A DNA stretch of 64,000 bases from Opitutaceae bacterium (lineage in GTDB: Bacteria; Verrucomicrobiota; Verrucomicrobiia; Opitutales; Opitutaceae). The stretch covers positions 22,914-86,913 of the forward strand of contig PLXS01000016.1 in NCBI GenBank assembly GCA_003151515.1, written 5' to 3'. Shown piece after piece: positions 52,904 through 63,626 of this stretch (the stretch's first letter is position 1; each line of letters opens with the position of its first letter). A program made the position numbers and the translations under genes. The notes under the pieces were generated by a model. The model was given only the letters and a program-made list of their open reading frames with translations, was not told where the DNA came from and did no database searches.

Positions 52904-53908
52904 ATGACGGGCATCACTAGTCGCGAGGTTCGCCTCGCCTCACGCCCGCAGGGGGTCCCAACCGCCGCAAACTTCACGCTTGCGCAGGTGGAGCTGGCGC
53001 CGCTGCGCGACCAGCAGGTGCTGGTGCGCAACCTCTTCATGTCCGTGGACCCCTACATGCGCGGCCGCATGAACGACGCAGAATCGTACATTCAGCCGTT
53101 TGAACTGGGCAAGGCGCTCGAGGGCCGGGCGATCGGCGAGGTCGTCGAGTCGGCCTCGGGCGAATTCAACCCCGGAGACGCCGTTTCATCCAATCTTGGA
53201 TGGAGGGAGTGCTTCATCGCCTCGCCTGGCGAGCTGCGCCGAGTGAATCGCGACGTGCAGCCGCTTTCGGCCTACCTCGGCGCCCTCGGGATGACGGGCA
53301 TGACCGCGTGGGTGGGCCTAAGGCTGGCAGAGGTGAAGTCCGGCGATGTTGTTTACATCTCCGGAGCCGCAGGCGCTGTCGGGAGCGTGGCGGGACAACT
53401 CGCGAAATTGCGCGGCTGCCGCGTCATCGGCTCAACGCGCTCGCTCGAGAAGGTCGATTTCCTGCGCGATGAATGCGGCTTCGACATTGCATTCAGCTAC
53501 AAGGTCGGCCCGGTGGCCGAGCAGCTGAGCATCGAGGCGCCGGAGGGCATCGACGTTTATTTCGACAATGTCGGGGGAAAGACGCTTGAGGCGGCACTAT
53601 CGGTCCTGCGCGTGCACGGCCGGATCATCGCCTGCGGCAGCATCTCGGGCTACAATGACAAAAAGCCGAGGCCCGGCCCCTCCAACCTCTTCAACATGAT
53701 CACCAAGCGGCTGACGATGAAGGGCCTGATCGTCGGCGACTGGCTGGACCTGCGCCCCGAGTTTGAAGGCGAGGTGGGCGGCCTCATCCGCTCCGGCAAG
53801 CTCAGGAACAAGGAAACCGTGGCGGATGGAATCGAGCAGGCGGTGCCCTCCTTCATCGGCCTGTTCCGCGGCAGAAACCTCGGCAAAATGGTGGTCAAGC
53901 TGGCATAG
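52904..53908 (+). CDS. Medium-chain NADP-dependent oxidoreductase (CurA/PtGR type)
   Basis: 334 residues of the MDR superfamily without structural zinc. The N-terminal segment VRNLFMSVDPYMRGRMND and the NADP-binding YISGAAGAVGSVAGQLAK (about 151-168), GSTRSLEKVDFL and VYFDNVGGKTLEAAL are characteristic of leukotriene B4 12-hydroxydehydrogenase/CurA-like enzymes. They reduce alpha,beta-unsaturated ketones or aldehydes with NADPH, including lipid-peroxidation products, which suits a stress operon. The gene lies 40 bases behind the PRC gene and 17 bases before the aldolase. Confidence 0.85.
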   Translation: MTGITSREVRLASRPQGVPTAANFTLAQVELAPLRDQQVLVRNLFMSVDPYMRGRMNDAESYIQPFELGKALEGRAIGEVVESASGEFNPGDAVSSNLGWRECFIASPGELRRVNRDVQPLSAYLGALGMTGMTAWVGLRLAEVKSGDVVYISGAAGAVGSVAGQLAKLRGCRVIGSTRSLEKVDFLRDECGFDIAFSYKVGPVAEQLSIEAPEGIDVYFDNVGGKTLEAALSVLRVHGRIIACGSISGYNDKKPRPGPSNLFNMITKRLTMKGLIVGDWLDLRPEFEGEVGGLIRSGKLRNKETVADGIEQAVPSFIGLFRGRNLGKMVVKLA

Positions 53909-53925
53909 GGAGCGAGGCACGCGCC

Positions 53926-54939
53926 ATGGCTGCGCCAACAATCGAATCCGTGGTCGCCCAGCTTTTGACGCCGGGCAAGGGCATCCTCGCCGCGGATGAG
54001 AGCCTTGGGACAATCGGGAAGCGGTTCGCGGCGCTCAGCATCGCGTCAACGGCCGAGAGCCGTCTGGCCTACCGCACGATCCTGTTCACGACCGAGGGCC
54101 TGGCCGAGTTCATCAGCGGCGTTATCCTGTTTGACGAGACGATCGGCCAGCGCATCGGCAGCTCGTCCGCCGCGGGCGCCCTCACCGGCATGGCGATGGT
54201 CCCCGGCATCAAGGTGGACAAGGGAACCGAGGCGCTGCCGGGCTTCGCCGGCGAGAAGTTCACCCTCGGGCTCGACGGCCTGCGCGAAAGGCTGGCGTCA
54301 TACCACGACCTCGGCGCGCGCTTCACGAAGTGGCGCGCCGTGTTCGCGGTCGGCGACCACATGCCATCTTCGGCCTGCATAAGCGCAAATGCGCACGCTC
54401 TAGCGCTCTTCGCGGCGCTCAGCCAGGAGGCCGGGCTGGTGCCGATTGTGGAGCCGGAGGTCCTGATGGACGGCAGCCACACCATCGCGCGGTGCGAGGA
54501 GGTCACCGCAGCCACGCTCAAATCCGTGTTTGCCGCCCTCCTTGAGCAGCGCGTCGTGCTTGAGCACATGCTTCTGAAGACGGGCATGGTGCTGCCGGGA
54601 AAGGACTGTCCCAGGCAGGTCGATGCCGCGGAGGTCGCACAGGCCACATTGCGCTGCCTGCGCTTGGCGGTGCCTTCGGGGGTCCCCGGGATCGTCTTTC
54701 TGTCGGGCGGGCAGGACGGCGTGGAGGCCACCGAGCGGTTGAACGCAATATGCCAGGCCGGCGGCCCCTGGAGACTGAGCTTCTCGTTCGGCCGCGCGCT
54801 TCAGAACCTGGCCATGAAAACCTGGATGGGGCGCCTCTCCAAGGTGCGGGCCGCCCAGGCGGCCCTCCTCCACCGGGCCAGGTGCAACGCACTCGCCGTC
54901 CAGGGAAGGTACTCGGCCGCCGCGGAAGCCAACACCTAG
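53926..54939 (+). CDS. Class I fructose-bisphosphate aldolase
   Basis: 337 residues. Class I motifs are GKGILAADESLGTIGKRF (about 18-35), the RxTxxTxEG-type segment YRTILFTTEGLAEFISG, the Schiff-base Lys in HMLLKTGMVLPGKDC (about 209), and FLSGGQDGVEATERLNAI. The protein is shorter at the C-terminus than animal aldolases. It splits fructose 1,6-bisphosphate into two triose phosphates. It sits between the oxidoreductase and rpiB in the 8-kb operon, consistent with channelling glycogen-derived sugars into glycolysis. Confidence 0.9.
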   Translation: MAAPTIESVVAQLLTPGKGILAADESLGTIGKRFAALSIASTAESRLAYRTILFTTEGLAEFISGVILFDETIGQRIGSSSAAGALTGMAMVPGIKVDKGTEALPGFAGEKFTLGLDGLRERLASYHDLGARFTKWRAVFAVGDHMPSSACISANAHALALFAALSQEAGLVPIVEPEVLMDGSHTIARCEEVTAATLKSVFAALLEQRVVLEHMLLKTGMVLPGKDCPRQVDAAEVAQATLRCLRLAVPSGVPGIVFLSGGQDGVEATERLNAICQAGGPWRLSFSFGRALQNLAMKTWMGRLSKVRAAQAALLHRARCNALAVQGRYSAAAEANT

Positions 54940-54965
54940 CGGTTCCGCCGCGGCGACATCGACCC

Positions 54966-55466
54966 ATGCAAGGCTCAAAGGAGGAAGAGGGGCCAACGCC
55001 GAAGGCGATTGGGATCGCCTCCGACCACGGCGGCTTCGAGCTCAAGCAGCATCTGGCCGCGAAGCTGCGCGAGGGCGGCTACCGCGTGGTCGACTTCGGA
55101 GACCGGCAGGCGCAGCCGCAGGACGACTATCCTGACTTTGTGATCCCGCTGGCGCTTGCCGTCGCGCAGGGCGGCCTGGACCGCGGGGTCGCCATCTGCG
55201 GCAGCGGCGTCGGCGCCTGCCTGGCGGCAAACAAGGTGGATGGCGCCCGCGCCTGCCTCATCCATGAGACATTCTCCGCCCGCCAGGGGGTCGAGGACGA
55301 CGACCTGAACATCATATGCATGGGCGGCCTGGTCGTCGGCCACGCCGCAGCTTGGGAGCTGCTCCAGGCCTTTCTCGGGGCGCGCTACAGCGGCGAAGAG
55401 CGCCATCGGCGCCGCCTGGCAAAGATTGCGCAGCTGGAAACGCCGGCGCCAAAGGAGATCCCGTGA
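54966..55466 (+). CDS. rpiB: RpiB-family ribose-5-phosphate isomerase B
   Basis: 166 residues. The RpiB/LacAB fold is recognisable by AIGIASDHGGFELKQHL (about 14-30), YPDFVIPLALAVAQG, the anion-binding GVAICGSGVGACLAANKVDGARA with the catalytic Cys of CGSG, and DLNIICMGG. RpiB interconverts ribulose 5-phosphate and ribose 5-phosphate. The N-terminal acidic extension (GSKEEEGPTPK) and the C-terminal tail after HRRRLAKI are small additions. The stop overlaps the GTG start of phosphoglucomutase (GTGA). Confidence 0.9.
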   Translation: MQGSKEEEGPTPKAIGIASDHGGFELKQHLAAKLREGGYRVVDFGDRQAQPQDDYPDFVIPLALAVAQGGLDRGVAICGSGVGACLAANKVDGARACLIHETFSARQGVEDDDLNIICMGGLVVGHAAAWELLQAFLGARYSGEERHRRRLAKIAQLETPAPKEIP

Positions 55467-57202
55467 AGGTCAGCCCCCTTGCGGGAAAGCCGGCGCAGCC
55501 CGGGATGCTTGTCAATGTCCCGCGGCTCATCACCGCCTACTACACCGGCGTGCCCGACCCGACCGTGCCCGCGCAGCGCGTGGCCTTCGGCACCTCCGGG
55601 CACCGCGGCTCGTCTTTCGATCTGTCCTTCAACGAGTTCCACATACTCGCGATCACCCAGGCCATCTGCCGGTACCGGGAGCGCCAAGCCATCGGCGGCC
55701 CGCTGTTCCTCGGCATCGACACGCACGCCCTGTCCGTCCCGGCCCGCGCCACGGCGCTTGAGGTGCTGGCGGCAAACGGGGTCGACGTGGTGATAGCCGA
55801 GGGTGACGAGTACACGCCGACGCCGGTGATCTCCCATGCGATCCTGGGCTACAACCGAGGCCGAAAGGGCGCGCTCGCCGACGGCATCGTCATAACGCCC
55901 TCCCATAATCCTCCGCACGACGGCGGACTGAAATACAATCCCCCAACGGGGGGGCCCGCGGAGGCCGCAGTCACCGGCTGGATCGAAGCCAATGCCAACG
56001 CCCTGATCGAGGCGGGCCTCGATGGCGTCAAGCGCATCCCCCACGAGCGGGCCCTGCGCGCGCCGACGACGCACAGGCGCGACTATGCCGCGGCCTACAT
56101 CGGCGACCTCGGAAACGCCGTCGCCATGGACGTCATTCGCGCAGCCAAGATCCGCCTCGGCGTAGATCCCCTCGGGGGCGCCGGCGTCCACTACTGGGCG
56201 AGGATTGCGGAGCATTACGGGCTGGACATGGCCGTCGTCAGCGAGGCGGTTGATCCCACCTTCGCCTTCATGACCGTTGATTGGGACGGCCAGATCCGGA
56301 TGGACCCGTCCTCGCCATACGCGATGAGGCGGCTCGTCGGCATGAAGGACCGCTTCGACCTCTCGTTCGCCTGCGACACGGACCACGACCGGCACGGGAT
56401 AGTCACGCGGAGCGCGGGACTGATGCCGCCCAACCACTTCCTCGCCGTCGCCGTTCACCAGCTGTTCCAGAGCCGCCCGGCCTGGGGCGCGGCAGCGGCG
56501 GTCGGGAAGACCGTGGTGAGCAGCGCGATGATCGATCGCGTCACGGCGAAGCTCGGCCGCAAGCTTTACGAGGTGCCGGTCGGGTTCAAATGGTTCGTCG
56601 ACGGGCTGCTCGACGGCTCGCTGGGCTTTGGCGGGGAGGAAAGCGCGGGCGCGTCGTTTCTGCGGACAAACGGCGGCGTCTGGACGACGGACAAGGACGG
56701 GTTCATCCCGTGCCTGCTTGCCGCGGAGATCATGGCCCGGACCGGCCTGGATCCGGGCGAGGTCTACGGCTCGCTCACGCGCGAATTCGGCGAGCCGTTC
56801 TTTGACCGCGTGGACGCGCCCGCGACGCCGGCCGTGACGGCCGCGCTCTCGAAGCTCTCCCGGGACGGGACCAAGCTCGCGGTGCTGGCCGGTGAAAGCG
56901 TGCGGGCCGTCCTCACCCGGGCGCCGGGCAACGACGCCCCCATCGGTGGGATAAAGGTGGTGACCCTGAACGGCTGGTTCGCCGCGCGTCCGTCGGGCAC
57001 GGAGCCCATCTACAAGATATACGCCGAGAGCTTCCTCGGGGACTCGCACCTGCGCAGGATAATCGACGAGGCGCAGGTTCTCGTCACGGAGGCGCCGGCC
57101 GGCGGCCCGGCGCCCGATCGCGGCCCGCCTGCGGCCCCCACGGCGCAGGAGCCCGATGATGAGGCCGAGGCCGCGTGGAGCAACGAGGGGGATCCAAACT
57201 GA
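55463..57202 (+). CDS. pgm: Phosphoglucomutase, alpha-D-glucose specific
   Basis: 579 residues from the GTG at 55463, which overlaps the rpiB stop and has AAAGGAG seven bases upstream. Motifs: RVAFGTSGHRGSSFD, the phosphoserine loop ITPSHNPPHDGG, metal loop CDTDHDRHG, sugar loop FGGEESAGASF and the C-terminal RPSGTEPIYK. It interconverts glucose 1-phosphate and glucose 6-phosphate, and so connects GlgP and GlgC to central metabolism. The C-terminal 35 residues (APTAQEPDDEAEAA) are low-complexity. Confidence 0.92.
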   Translation: MKVSPLAGKPAQPGMLVNVPRLITAYYTGVPDPTVPAQRVAFGTSGHRGSSFDLSFNEFHILAITQAICRYRERQAIGGPLFLGIDTHALSVPARATALEVLAANGVDVVIAEGDEYTPTPVISHAILGYNRGRKGALADGIVITPSHNPPHDGGLKYNPPTGGPAEAAVTGWIEANANALIEAGLDGVKRIPHERALRAPTTHRRDYAAAYIGDLGNAVAMDVIRAAKIRLGVDPLGGAGVHYWARIAEHYGLDMAVVSEAVDPTFAFMTVDWDGQIRMDPSSPYAMRRLVGMKDRFDLSFACDTDHDRHGIVTRSAGLMPPNHFLAVAVHQLFQSRPAWGAAAAVGKTVVSSAMIDRVTAKLGRKLYEVPVGFKWFVDGLLDGSLGFGGEESAGASFLRTNGGVWTTDKDGFIPCLLAAEIMARTGLDPGEVYGSLTREFGEPFFDRVDAPATPAVTAALSKLSRDGTKLAVLAGESVRAVLTRAPGNDAPIGGIKVVTLNGWFAARPSGTEPIYKIYAESFLGDSHLRRIIDEAQVLVTEAPAGGPAPDRGPPAAPTAQEPDDEAEAAWSNEGDPN

Positions 57203-57228
57203 GCCGGGCCGCCCATCCACGACCATTC

Positions 57229-59763
57229 ATGAGCACACCCGTTACGCCAAATCCTTCCCAACACGCCCAGCCGCGCGGCCTCGAGGCCCTTACGGAGCTG
57301 GCCATGGACCTGCGCTGGTCGTGGAACCACTTCTCGGATGAATTGTGGCGGCGGCTCGATCCGGACATCTGGTCGCGCACCTGCCATCCGAGCGTCGTGC
57401 TCCAGACCGTGTCGCGCGAGAGACTTGCGGCCGCCCTGGCCGACCCGGAGTTCAACCGGCTGCTCGACGACCTCATGCAGGCCAAGCGCAGGTTCGCCTC
57501 CACTCCCCACTGGTTCGAACTGAAGTATCCCCAGTCCCCCCTCACCTGCGTCGCCTATTTCTGCATGGAGTTCATGCTGAGCGAGGCCCTGCCCATTTAC
57601 TCGGGCGGCCTCGGCAACGTGGCCGGCGACCAGCTCAAGGCCGCCAGCGACCTTGGGGTACCCGTGGTGGGCGTCGGGCTTCTCTACCAGCAGGGCTATT
57701 TCCGTCAGGTAATTGACAGGGACGGGGCCCAACAGGCGCTTTATCCCTACAACGATCCCGGGCAGCTGCCGGTGTCGCCGGTGCGCCAGCCGAACGGCGA
57801 AAGACTGCGCCTGGAGATCGCGCTGCCCGGATATTCCGTGTGGGCGCGGGCCTGGCAGGTCCAGGTTGGCAGGACAAAGCTCTACCTGCTCGACACCAAC
57901 GACGCGGCCAACGTTCCGATGCTCCGGGGAATCACCGCCGAGCTCTATGGCGGCGGCCCGGAACTGCGCCTGACGCAGGAGATGGTGCTCGGAATCGGCG
58001 GGTGGCGGCTGCTAACCGCGCTCGGGATCAAGCCGGACGTCTGCCATCTCAACGAGGGGCATGCCGCCTTCGCCCTGCTGGAGCGCACCCGTGCCTTCAT
58101 GGCTGAGACCGGGCAGCCCTTCGCCGTCTCCCTGGCGGCCACCCGCGCAGGCAATCTTTTCACCACCCACACGGCCGTCGCGGCCGGATTCGACCTCTTC
58201 TCCCCCGCCCTGATGGAGCAGTACCTGGGACGGTACGCACAGGCCGACCTTGGGATTTCGCTGCGCGATCTGCTCGCGTTGGGACGCCAGAATCCCGACG
58301 ACGCGAACGAGCCCTTCAACATGGCCTACCTGGCGGTCCGCGGGAGCTGCGCGGTCAACGGGGTCAGCCAACTGCATGGCCGGGTCAGCCGCCACATCTT
58401 TGCGCCCCTCTTTCCCCGTTGGCCGGAGAACGATGTGCCGGTCGGCCACGTGACCAACGGCGTGCACATGCCGACCTGGGACTCGGCCGCATCGGACAGC
58501 CTTTGGACCGAGGCCTGCGGCAAGGGACGGTGGTTGGGGACTTCGACGACCCTGGAGGCGGACCTGCGCAAGGTTTCCGACGAGAAGCTCTGGGCGATGC
58601 GCGCCGTGAGCAGAAAATCCCTGGTGGAATATGCCCGCGAGAGGCTGGGCCATCAGATGGTCGTCGCCGGAGCGGGACCCGAGGTGATCGCCCGGACCCA
58701 AGCGCGGCTGGATCCCGGGATCCTCACCCTCGGCTTCGCGCGCCGTTTTGCGACATACAAAAGGCCAAACCTGCTGCTGCACGATCCCGACCGCCTTGTC
58801 CGTATCCTCAAGAACCCCAAGCGCCCGGCACAGCTCATTCTTGCGGGCAAGGCGCATCCCGCCGACAGGGCCGGGCAGGCCCTCATTCAGGAATGGACGC
58901 GTTTCATCCGGCACAATGACGCGAGACCGCCTGTGGTCTTCCTGTCCGACTACGACATGCTGCTGGCCGAGCGCCTGGTGCAGGGGGTTGACGTTTGGAT
59001 CAACACACCCCGGCGGCCGTGGGAAGCCTGCGGAACGAGCGGCATGAAGGTGCTTGTCAACGGCGGCATCAACCTCTCCGAGTTGGACGGCTGGTGGGCC
59101 GAGGCCTACAATCCGCAGGTCGGCTGGGCCCTGGGTGACGGCTGGGAGCACGGCGATGATCCCTCCTGGGATGCCGCCGAGGCCGAGGCGCTGTATGAGC
59201 GCCTCGAGCAGGAGGTGATCCCTGAGTTCTATGCGCGCAACGAGAAGGGCATACCCGCGGCATGGGTGACGAGAATTCGGGAAAGCATGGCGAAATTGAC
59301 GCCCGCGTTCGCCGCGAGCCGCTCGGTTTGCCAATACACCGAGCGGCACTATCTTCCGGCTGCCGCCGCCTACCGCGAGCGCGCGGCGAACAAGGGCGCG
59401 CCGGGCCGCCAGTTGGTAGACTGGCAGCAGGCGGTGGACAGGCAGTGGGGTTCGCTGCGATTCGGAGGCCTGAGGGTCGAAACCCACGCGGATCACCACG
59501 CGGTTGAAGTTGACGTCTTCCTGAACGGCCTCGACCCGGGCGCCGTGCGAGTGGAGCTCTATGCCGACGGAGTCCGCGGCGGCGACCCCGCACGGGTGGA
59601 CATGGGGCGCGCGCGAACGCCGTCCGACGCGTCCGGCCGCTGCGTTTATCAGGCCACCGTACCCGCGACACGCCCCGCGGGCGACTTCACGGCTCGAATG
59701 ATCCCTCAGCGCGCCGGCGTGGCTGTGCCCCTGGAGGACGACCGCATACTATGGCAGCGCTGA
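57229..59763 (+). CDS. glgP: Glycogen (alpha-glucan) phosphorylase, short type
   Basis: 844 residues from the ATG at 57229. Features: WSWNHFSDELWRRLDPDIW, YFCMEFMLSEALPIYSGGLGNVAGD, HLNEGHAAFALLERTR, HTAVAAGFDLFSP, and the PLP segment EACGTSGMKVLVNGGINLSELDGWW with the PLP-binding Lys. This is the bacterial GT35 form without the long regulatory N-terminus of muscle phosphorylase; it fits the alpha-glucan phosphorylase group related to GlgP of many soil bacteria. It releases glucose 1-phosphate from glycogen. It is the last gene of the operon, 26 bases behind pgm. Confidence 0.92.
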   Translation: MSTPVTPNPSQHAQPRGLEALTELAMDLRWSWNHFSDELWRRLDPDIWSRTCHPSVVLQTVSRERLAAALADPEFNRLLDDLMQAKRRFASTPHWFELKYPQSPLTCVAYFCMEFMLSEALPIYSGGLGNVAGDQLKAASDLGVPVVGVGLLYQQGYFRQVIDRDGAQQALYPYNDPGQLPVSPVRQPNGERLRLEIALPGYSVWARAWQVQVGRTKLYLLDTNDAANVPMLRGITAELYGGGPELRLTQEMVLGIGGWRLLTALGIKPDVCHLNEGHAAFALLERTRAFMAETGQPFAVSLAATRAGNLFTTHTAVAAGFDLFSPALMEQYLGRYAQADLGISLRDLLALGRQNPDDANEPFNMAYLAVRGSCAVNGVSQLHGRVSRHIFAPLFPRWPENDVPVGHVTNGVHMPTWDSAASDSLWTEACGKGRWLGTSTTLEADLRKVSDEKLWAMRAVSRKSLVEYARERLGHQMVVAGAGPEVIARTQARLDPGILTLGFARRFATYKRPNLLLHDPDRLVRILKNPKRPAQLILAGKAHPADRAGQALIQEWTRFIRHNDARPPVVFLSDYDMLLAERLVQGVDVWINTPRRPWEACGTSGMKVLVNGGINLSELDGWWAEAYNPQVGWALGDGWEHGDDPSWDAAEAEALYERLEQEVIPEFYARNEKGIPAAWVTRIRESMAKLTPAFAASRSVCQYTERHYLPAAAAYRERAANKGAPGRQLVDWQQAVDRQWGSLRFGGLRVETHADHHAVEVDVFLNGLDPGAVRVELYADGVRGGDPARVDMGRARTPSDASGRCVYQATVPATRPAGDFTARMIPQRAGVAVPLEDDRILWQR

Positions 59764-59989
59764 CCCAGGCGCTCCGGCGCAAATCGCACGGCCGCCGCCC
59801 GGTGGCCTAGCGGGGCCACGGGGCCAGCAACCCGGTGGCTCGGCAAGCCCTACATCAATGAACCGGCTGCGACCCGGCTGCCCGCCCTGGCGGGCTCACT
59901 GCCGCCATCGAAGGGACATGAACCCCTGGCGCGGGCTTCCATCAGCCCGCGAAGCTTGGTGTGTGCCAAGGACCCGCTAGAGTGCGAAC

Positions 59990-62578
59990 ATGAAGCCGAA
60001 TGCCATCCAGCCCATGGCGCCGGGGTCGAGACCGGATGCGAAGCCAGACTTGAAGACGCTGCCGCTGTCCGAGGTGGAGAGGGAATTGGGGTCGTCGCCG
60101 GAGGGACTCAGTCAGGCCGAAGCGCAGAAACGTCTGGCCCAATATGGGGCCAACGAGATTGAAGAAAAGAAGGCCAATCCCCTCATAAAATTCCTCAGCT
60201 ATTTTTGGGGGCCCATCCCGTGGATGATCGAGATTGCGGTCGTCCTGTCGGGCGTGGTCCGGCACTGGCCGGACTTCTCCATCATTCTTCTCTTGCTGCT
60301 GGCCAACGCCGTGGTCGGATTCTGGGAGGAGCGCGAGGCGGGCAATGCCATCGCCGCCCTCAAAGCCAAGCTTGCGATCAAGGCCCGGGTGAAAAGGGAT
60401 GGGAAATGGGTCACCCCCGCGGCGCGTGAACTCGTGCCAGGCGATGTCATCCGCATGCGCCTGGGCGACATTGTGCCGGCGGATGCGCGACTTCTCGACG
60501 GCGACCCGGTGGAGGTCGACCAATCCGCGCTGACGGGAGAATCGCTGCCTGCGGAGCGCAAACCGGGCGACGCGGTGTTCTCCGGCTCGATCGTCCGCCA
60601 GGGCGAAATTGGCGCATTGGTCTACGCCACCGGCGAAAAAACCTACTTTGGGAAGACGGCGCAGTTGGTGCAGGAGGCGCACACCATCAGTCACTTCCAA
60701 AAGGCGGTCCTAAGGATCGGCAATTACCTGATCATCCTCGCGGTGGCCCTGGTGGCGGTGATCATCGCCTTCGCAATCTACCGCGGCGACCCGGTCCTCA
60801 CGACGCTGCAGTTTGCCTTGGTTTTGACCGTTGCCGCGATTCCCGTGGCGATGCCGACGGTTCTCTCGGTCACGATGGCTGTCGGCGCGCGCCAACTGGC
60901 GAAGAAACAGGCGATCGTGAGCCGATTGGTGGCCATCGAGGAATTGGCAGGCGTGGACGTTCTGTGCGCGGACAAGACAGGCACCCTGACCCAGAACAAG
61001 CTGACGCTGGGCGATCCGTTCGGCGTAAACAATATCCCTGCCGACCAAGTCATCCTCGATGGCGCTCTGGCGTCGCGCGCGGACAATAACGACACGATTG
61101 ATCTGGCCGTAATCGGCGGCCTGACAAACAAGGATGAGTTACGGCAATTTGAAGTGCTTCATTTCCAGCCGTTCGACCCGGTGCACAAGCGCACCGAGGC
61201 CACCGTGAAATCCAAAGATGGACATACGTTCAGGGTGACGAAGGGTGCGCCGCAGGTGATCATGGCATTGTCAGCGAATTCCGCGCATGTGAAAAACGCG
61301 GTCGAGCAGGCAGTCAACCAATTCGCGGCGCGCGGCTTTCGTTCGGTTGGCGTGGCGCGGGCGGAGGGAGATGGGCAATGGCAGTTTAGGGGCGTGCTGC
61401 CGCTGTTTGATCCGCCGCGAGAGGACGCGAAGGCCACCATTGCGGCCGCTCGAGCAATGGGCGTAAGGGTAAAGATGGTGACCGGCGATGCCCTGGCCAT
61501 TGCAGAGGAAACCGCGAGAAAGCTGGCGATGGGCGCCAATATACTCGATGCCGCCAGCCTGGGTGACACGAAAAGGCAGGAGTCCGCCGAGGTGGCCGCC
61601 TCCATTGAGCAAGCCGATGGTTTCGCGCAGGTGTTCCCCGAGCACAAGTTTCACATCGTCGATGTCCTGCAGAAACGCGGCCACATCGTCGGCATGACGG
61701 GCGACGGGGTGAATGACGCCCCCGCCCTCAAGAAAGCCGACTGTGGCATCGCCGTCTCAGGGGCGACGGACGCTGCGCGCGCCGCGGCGGCCATCGTGCT
61801 GATGACGCCCGGCCTGGCGGTCATCATCGACGCGATCAAGGAAAGCTGCCGCATCTTCCAGAGGATGAATAGCTACGCGATCTACCGCATCGCCGAGACG
61901 CTGCGCGTGCTGTTCTTCATGACGCTGGCGATCCTGATCTTCAACTTCTACCCCTTGACGGCGGTGATGATCGTGATGCTGGCGCTACTGAACGACGGCG
62001 CCATCCTGTCCATCGCCTATGACAATGTTCACTACAAAGACCAGCCCGAGGCCTGGAACATGCGCATGGTGCTGGGCATCTCCACGGTGCTCGGCGTCAT
62101 CGGGGTCGCCTCGGCTTTCGGCTTGTTTTTCCTCGGTGAGCGGGTCTTTCACCTCGACCGCGCGCATATCCAGACCCTGATGTACCTGAAGCTTTCCGTG
62201 GCGGGACATCTGACAATCTTCCTGACGCGCACGCGCGGCCCGTTCTGGTCCATAAGGCCCGCACGGGTCCTGTGGATGGCCGTGATTGGCACCCAGATCG
62301 CGGCGACGCTGATAGCGGTCTATGGGCTGTTCATGACGCCCCTCGGCTGGGGTTGGGCGATGTTCGTCTGGGGCTATGCGCTGGCATGGTTCCTCCTGAA
62401 TGACCGCGTGAAGCTGCTCACGTACCGCATCCTCGATCCCGCTAGGCCCGTGAAACGCACCGACTTGGAGCCGCTGATCGCCAAGCGCGCTTATGAGCTG
62501 TATGAACAGGAGGGCCGGCACGACGGCCATGCGGCCCAGGACTGGGCCAAGGCGGAAGGGGAGCTTCGAAGGAAATGA
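59990..62578 (+). CDS. Plasma-membrane proton-efflux P-type ATPase
   Basis: 862 residues of the IIIA type. An N-terminal cation-ATPase region ([23 protein letters not shown]), actuator motif [11 protein letters not shown], phosphorylation site [12 protein letters not shown] (about 327), hinge [17 protein letters not shown] and ten membrane helices. The C-terminus lacks the long auto-inhibitory tail of fungal and plant enzymes. It exports protons at the cost of ATP and maintains pH and membrane potential. It starts 226 bases behind glgP; PPK2 follows 55 bases later, so both may be one unit. Confidence 0.9.
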   Translation: MKPNAIQPMAPGSRPDAKPDLKTLPLSEVERELGSSPEGLSQAEAQKRLAQYGANEIEEKKANPLIKFLSYFWGPIPWMIEIAVVLSGVVRHWPDFSIILLLLLANAVVGFWEEREAGNAIAALKAKLAIKARVKRDGKWVTPAARELVPGDVIRMRLGDIVPADARLLDGDPVEVDQSALTGESLPAERKPGDAVFSGSIVRQGEIGALVYATGEKTYFGKTAQLVQEAHTISHFQKAVLRIGNYLIILAVALVAVIIAFAIYRGDPVLTTLQFALVLTVAAIPVAMPTVLSVTMAVGARQLAKKQAIVSRLVAIEELAGVDVLCADKTGTLTQNKLTLGDPFGVNNIPADQVILDGALASRADNNDTIDLAVIGGLTNKDELRQFEVLHFQPFDPVHKRTEATVKSKDGHTFRVTKGAPQVIMALSANSAHVKNAVEQAVNQFAARGFRSVGVARAEGDGQWQFRGVLPLFDPPREDAKATIAAARAMGVRVKMVTGDALAIAEETARKLAMGANILDAASLGDTKRQESAEVAASIEQADGFAQVFPEHKFHIVDVLQKRGHIVGMTGDGVNDAPALKKADCGIAVSGATDAARAAAAIVLMTPGLAVIIDAIKESCRIFQRMNSYAIYRIAETLRVLFFMTLAILIFNFYPLTAVMIVMLALLNDGAILSIAYDNVHYKDQPEAWNMRMVLGISTVLGVIGVASAFGLFFLGERVFHLDRAHIQTLMYLKLSVAGHLTIFLTRTRGPFWSIRPARVLWMAVIGTQIAATLIAVYGLFMTPLGWGWAMFVWGYALAWFLLNDRVKLLTYRILDPARPVKRTDLEPLIAKRAYELYEQEGRHDGHAAQDWAKAEGELRRK

Positions 62579-62633
62579 GCTTCGGAAAAGGGCCGTGGTG
62601 AAGGCACGGCCGGCAGCGGCCGAATTTACCATT

Positions 62634-63518
62634 ATGAAAATCGACTCGAAGGATTTCCGGGTTCCGCCCGAGGGAAAGGTCAGTCTGAGCGGGTGGCCGA
62701 CGGCGGTGCATCCCATCTGCAAGTCGAAGAAGCGCTACCAGAAACTCCTGCGAGAGCATATCGAGGGATTGAGCACGCTGCAAAAGCTCCACTACGCGTC
62801 CGGCCGCTATGCCCTGCTCCTGGTTCTTCAGGGGATGGACGCCGCCGGCAAGGACGGCGTCATCCGCCACGTCATGTCGGGGGTCAATCCGGAGGGCTGC
62901 GAGGTCGTGAGCTATAGGCAGCCGAGCGCCGAGGAGCTGAAGCATGATTTCCTCTGGCGCACAAACTGCCGCCTGCCGGAGCGCGGGCAGATCGGAATCT
63001 TTAATCGCTCCTACTACGAGGAGGTGCTCGTCGTCCGCGTGCATCCGGAGATTCTCCGCAGCCAGGGGCTGCCGGACGAGTTGCTCGACGGGAAGACGAT
63101 TTGGAAGGGGCGGTACCGCTCGATCGTTGACCTGGAGAACCATCTCCACCGCAACGGCACCCGGATCATCAAGATATTCCTCCACCTTTCAAAGGAGGAG
63201 CAGCGTAAGCGCTTCCTCGAGCGCATCGACGAGCCGGACAAGAACTGGAAGTTCAGCCTCTCGGACATCCGCGAAAGGAAATACTGGCGCGAATACATGA
63301 AGGCCTATGAAGCCTGCCTGGGCGCCACCAGCACACGCCACGCGCCCTGGTACATTGTCCCCGCCGACGACAAGGAGACGTCCCGCCTGATTGTCTCCCG
63401 CATCCTGCTGGATACGCTCGGTGATCTAAAGGCTGCCTACCCCAAGCCCACCGCCATGCACCGGCGGGAATTGATATCGATCCGGCGCAAGCTCCGGGGG
63501 CAGCATCGCGGCCAATAG
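62634..63518 (+). CDS. ppk2: Polyphosphate kinase 2 family protein
   Basis: 294 residues. P-loop [17 protein letters not shown] (about 68-84), lid and Walker [18 protein letters not shown] (about 124-140), and [16 protein letters not shown] at the end. PPK2 proteins transfer phosphate between polyphosphate and nucleotides (ADP or AMP). Placement behind a proton ATPase suggests energy supply from polyphosphate under stress; this is inference. The class (ADP- or AMP-preferring) is not decided here. Confidence 0.88.
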   Translation: MKIDSKDFRVPPEGKVSLSGWPTAVHPICKSKKRYQKLLREHIEGLSTLQKLHYASGRYALLLVLQGMDAAGKDGVIRHVMSGVNPEGCEVVSYRQPSAEELKHDFLWRTNCRLPERGQIGIFNRSYYEEVLVVRVHPEILRSQGLPDELLDGKTIWKGRYRSIVDLENHLHRNGTRIIKIFLHLSKEEQRKRFLERIDEPDKNWKFSLSDIRERKYWREYMKAYEACLGATSTRHAPWYIVPADDKETSRLIVSRILLDTLGDLKAAYPKPTAMHRRELISIRRKLRGQHRGQ

Positions 63519-63626
63519 GCTCGCCGCGGCCGCAAGCCTGCAATCGGCGCAAGCCGGTCTCGGCGCCTCGGCGGCGGGCCGTGACGACTGCTCCAAGCCT
63601 CGCCAAACAAACGCCCGCCCGCTTGC

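Noticed and set aside
59911..59956. A variant GGG-ACATGA-ACCCC in front of the P-type ATPase gene.
   Set aside because: The spacer is longer, ACCCC is followed by TGG rather than CAT, and the hexamer at the standard distance (GAAGCT) is a poor -10.
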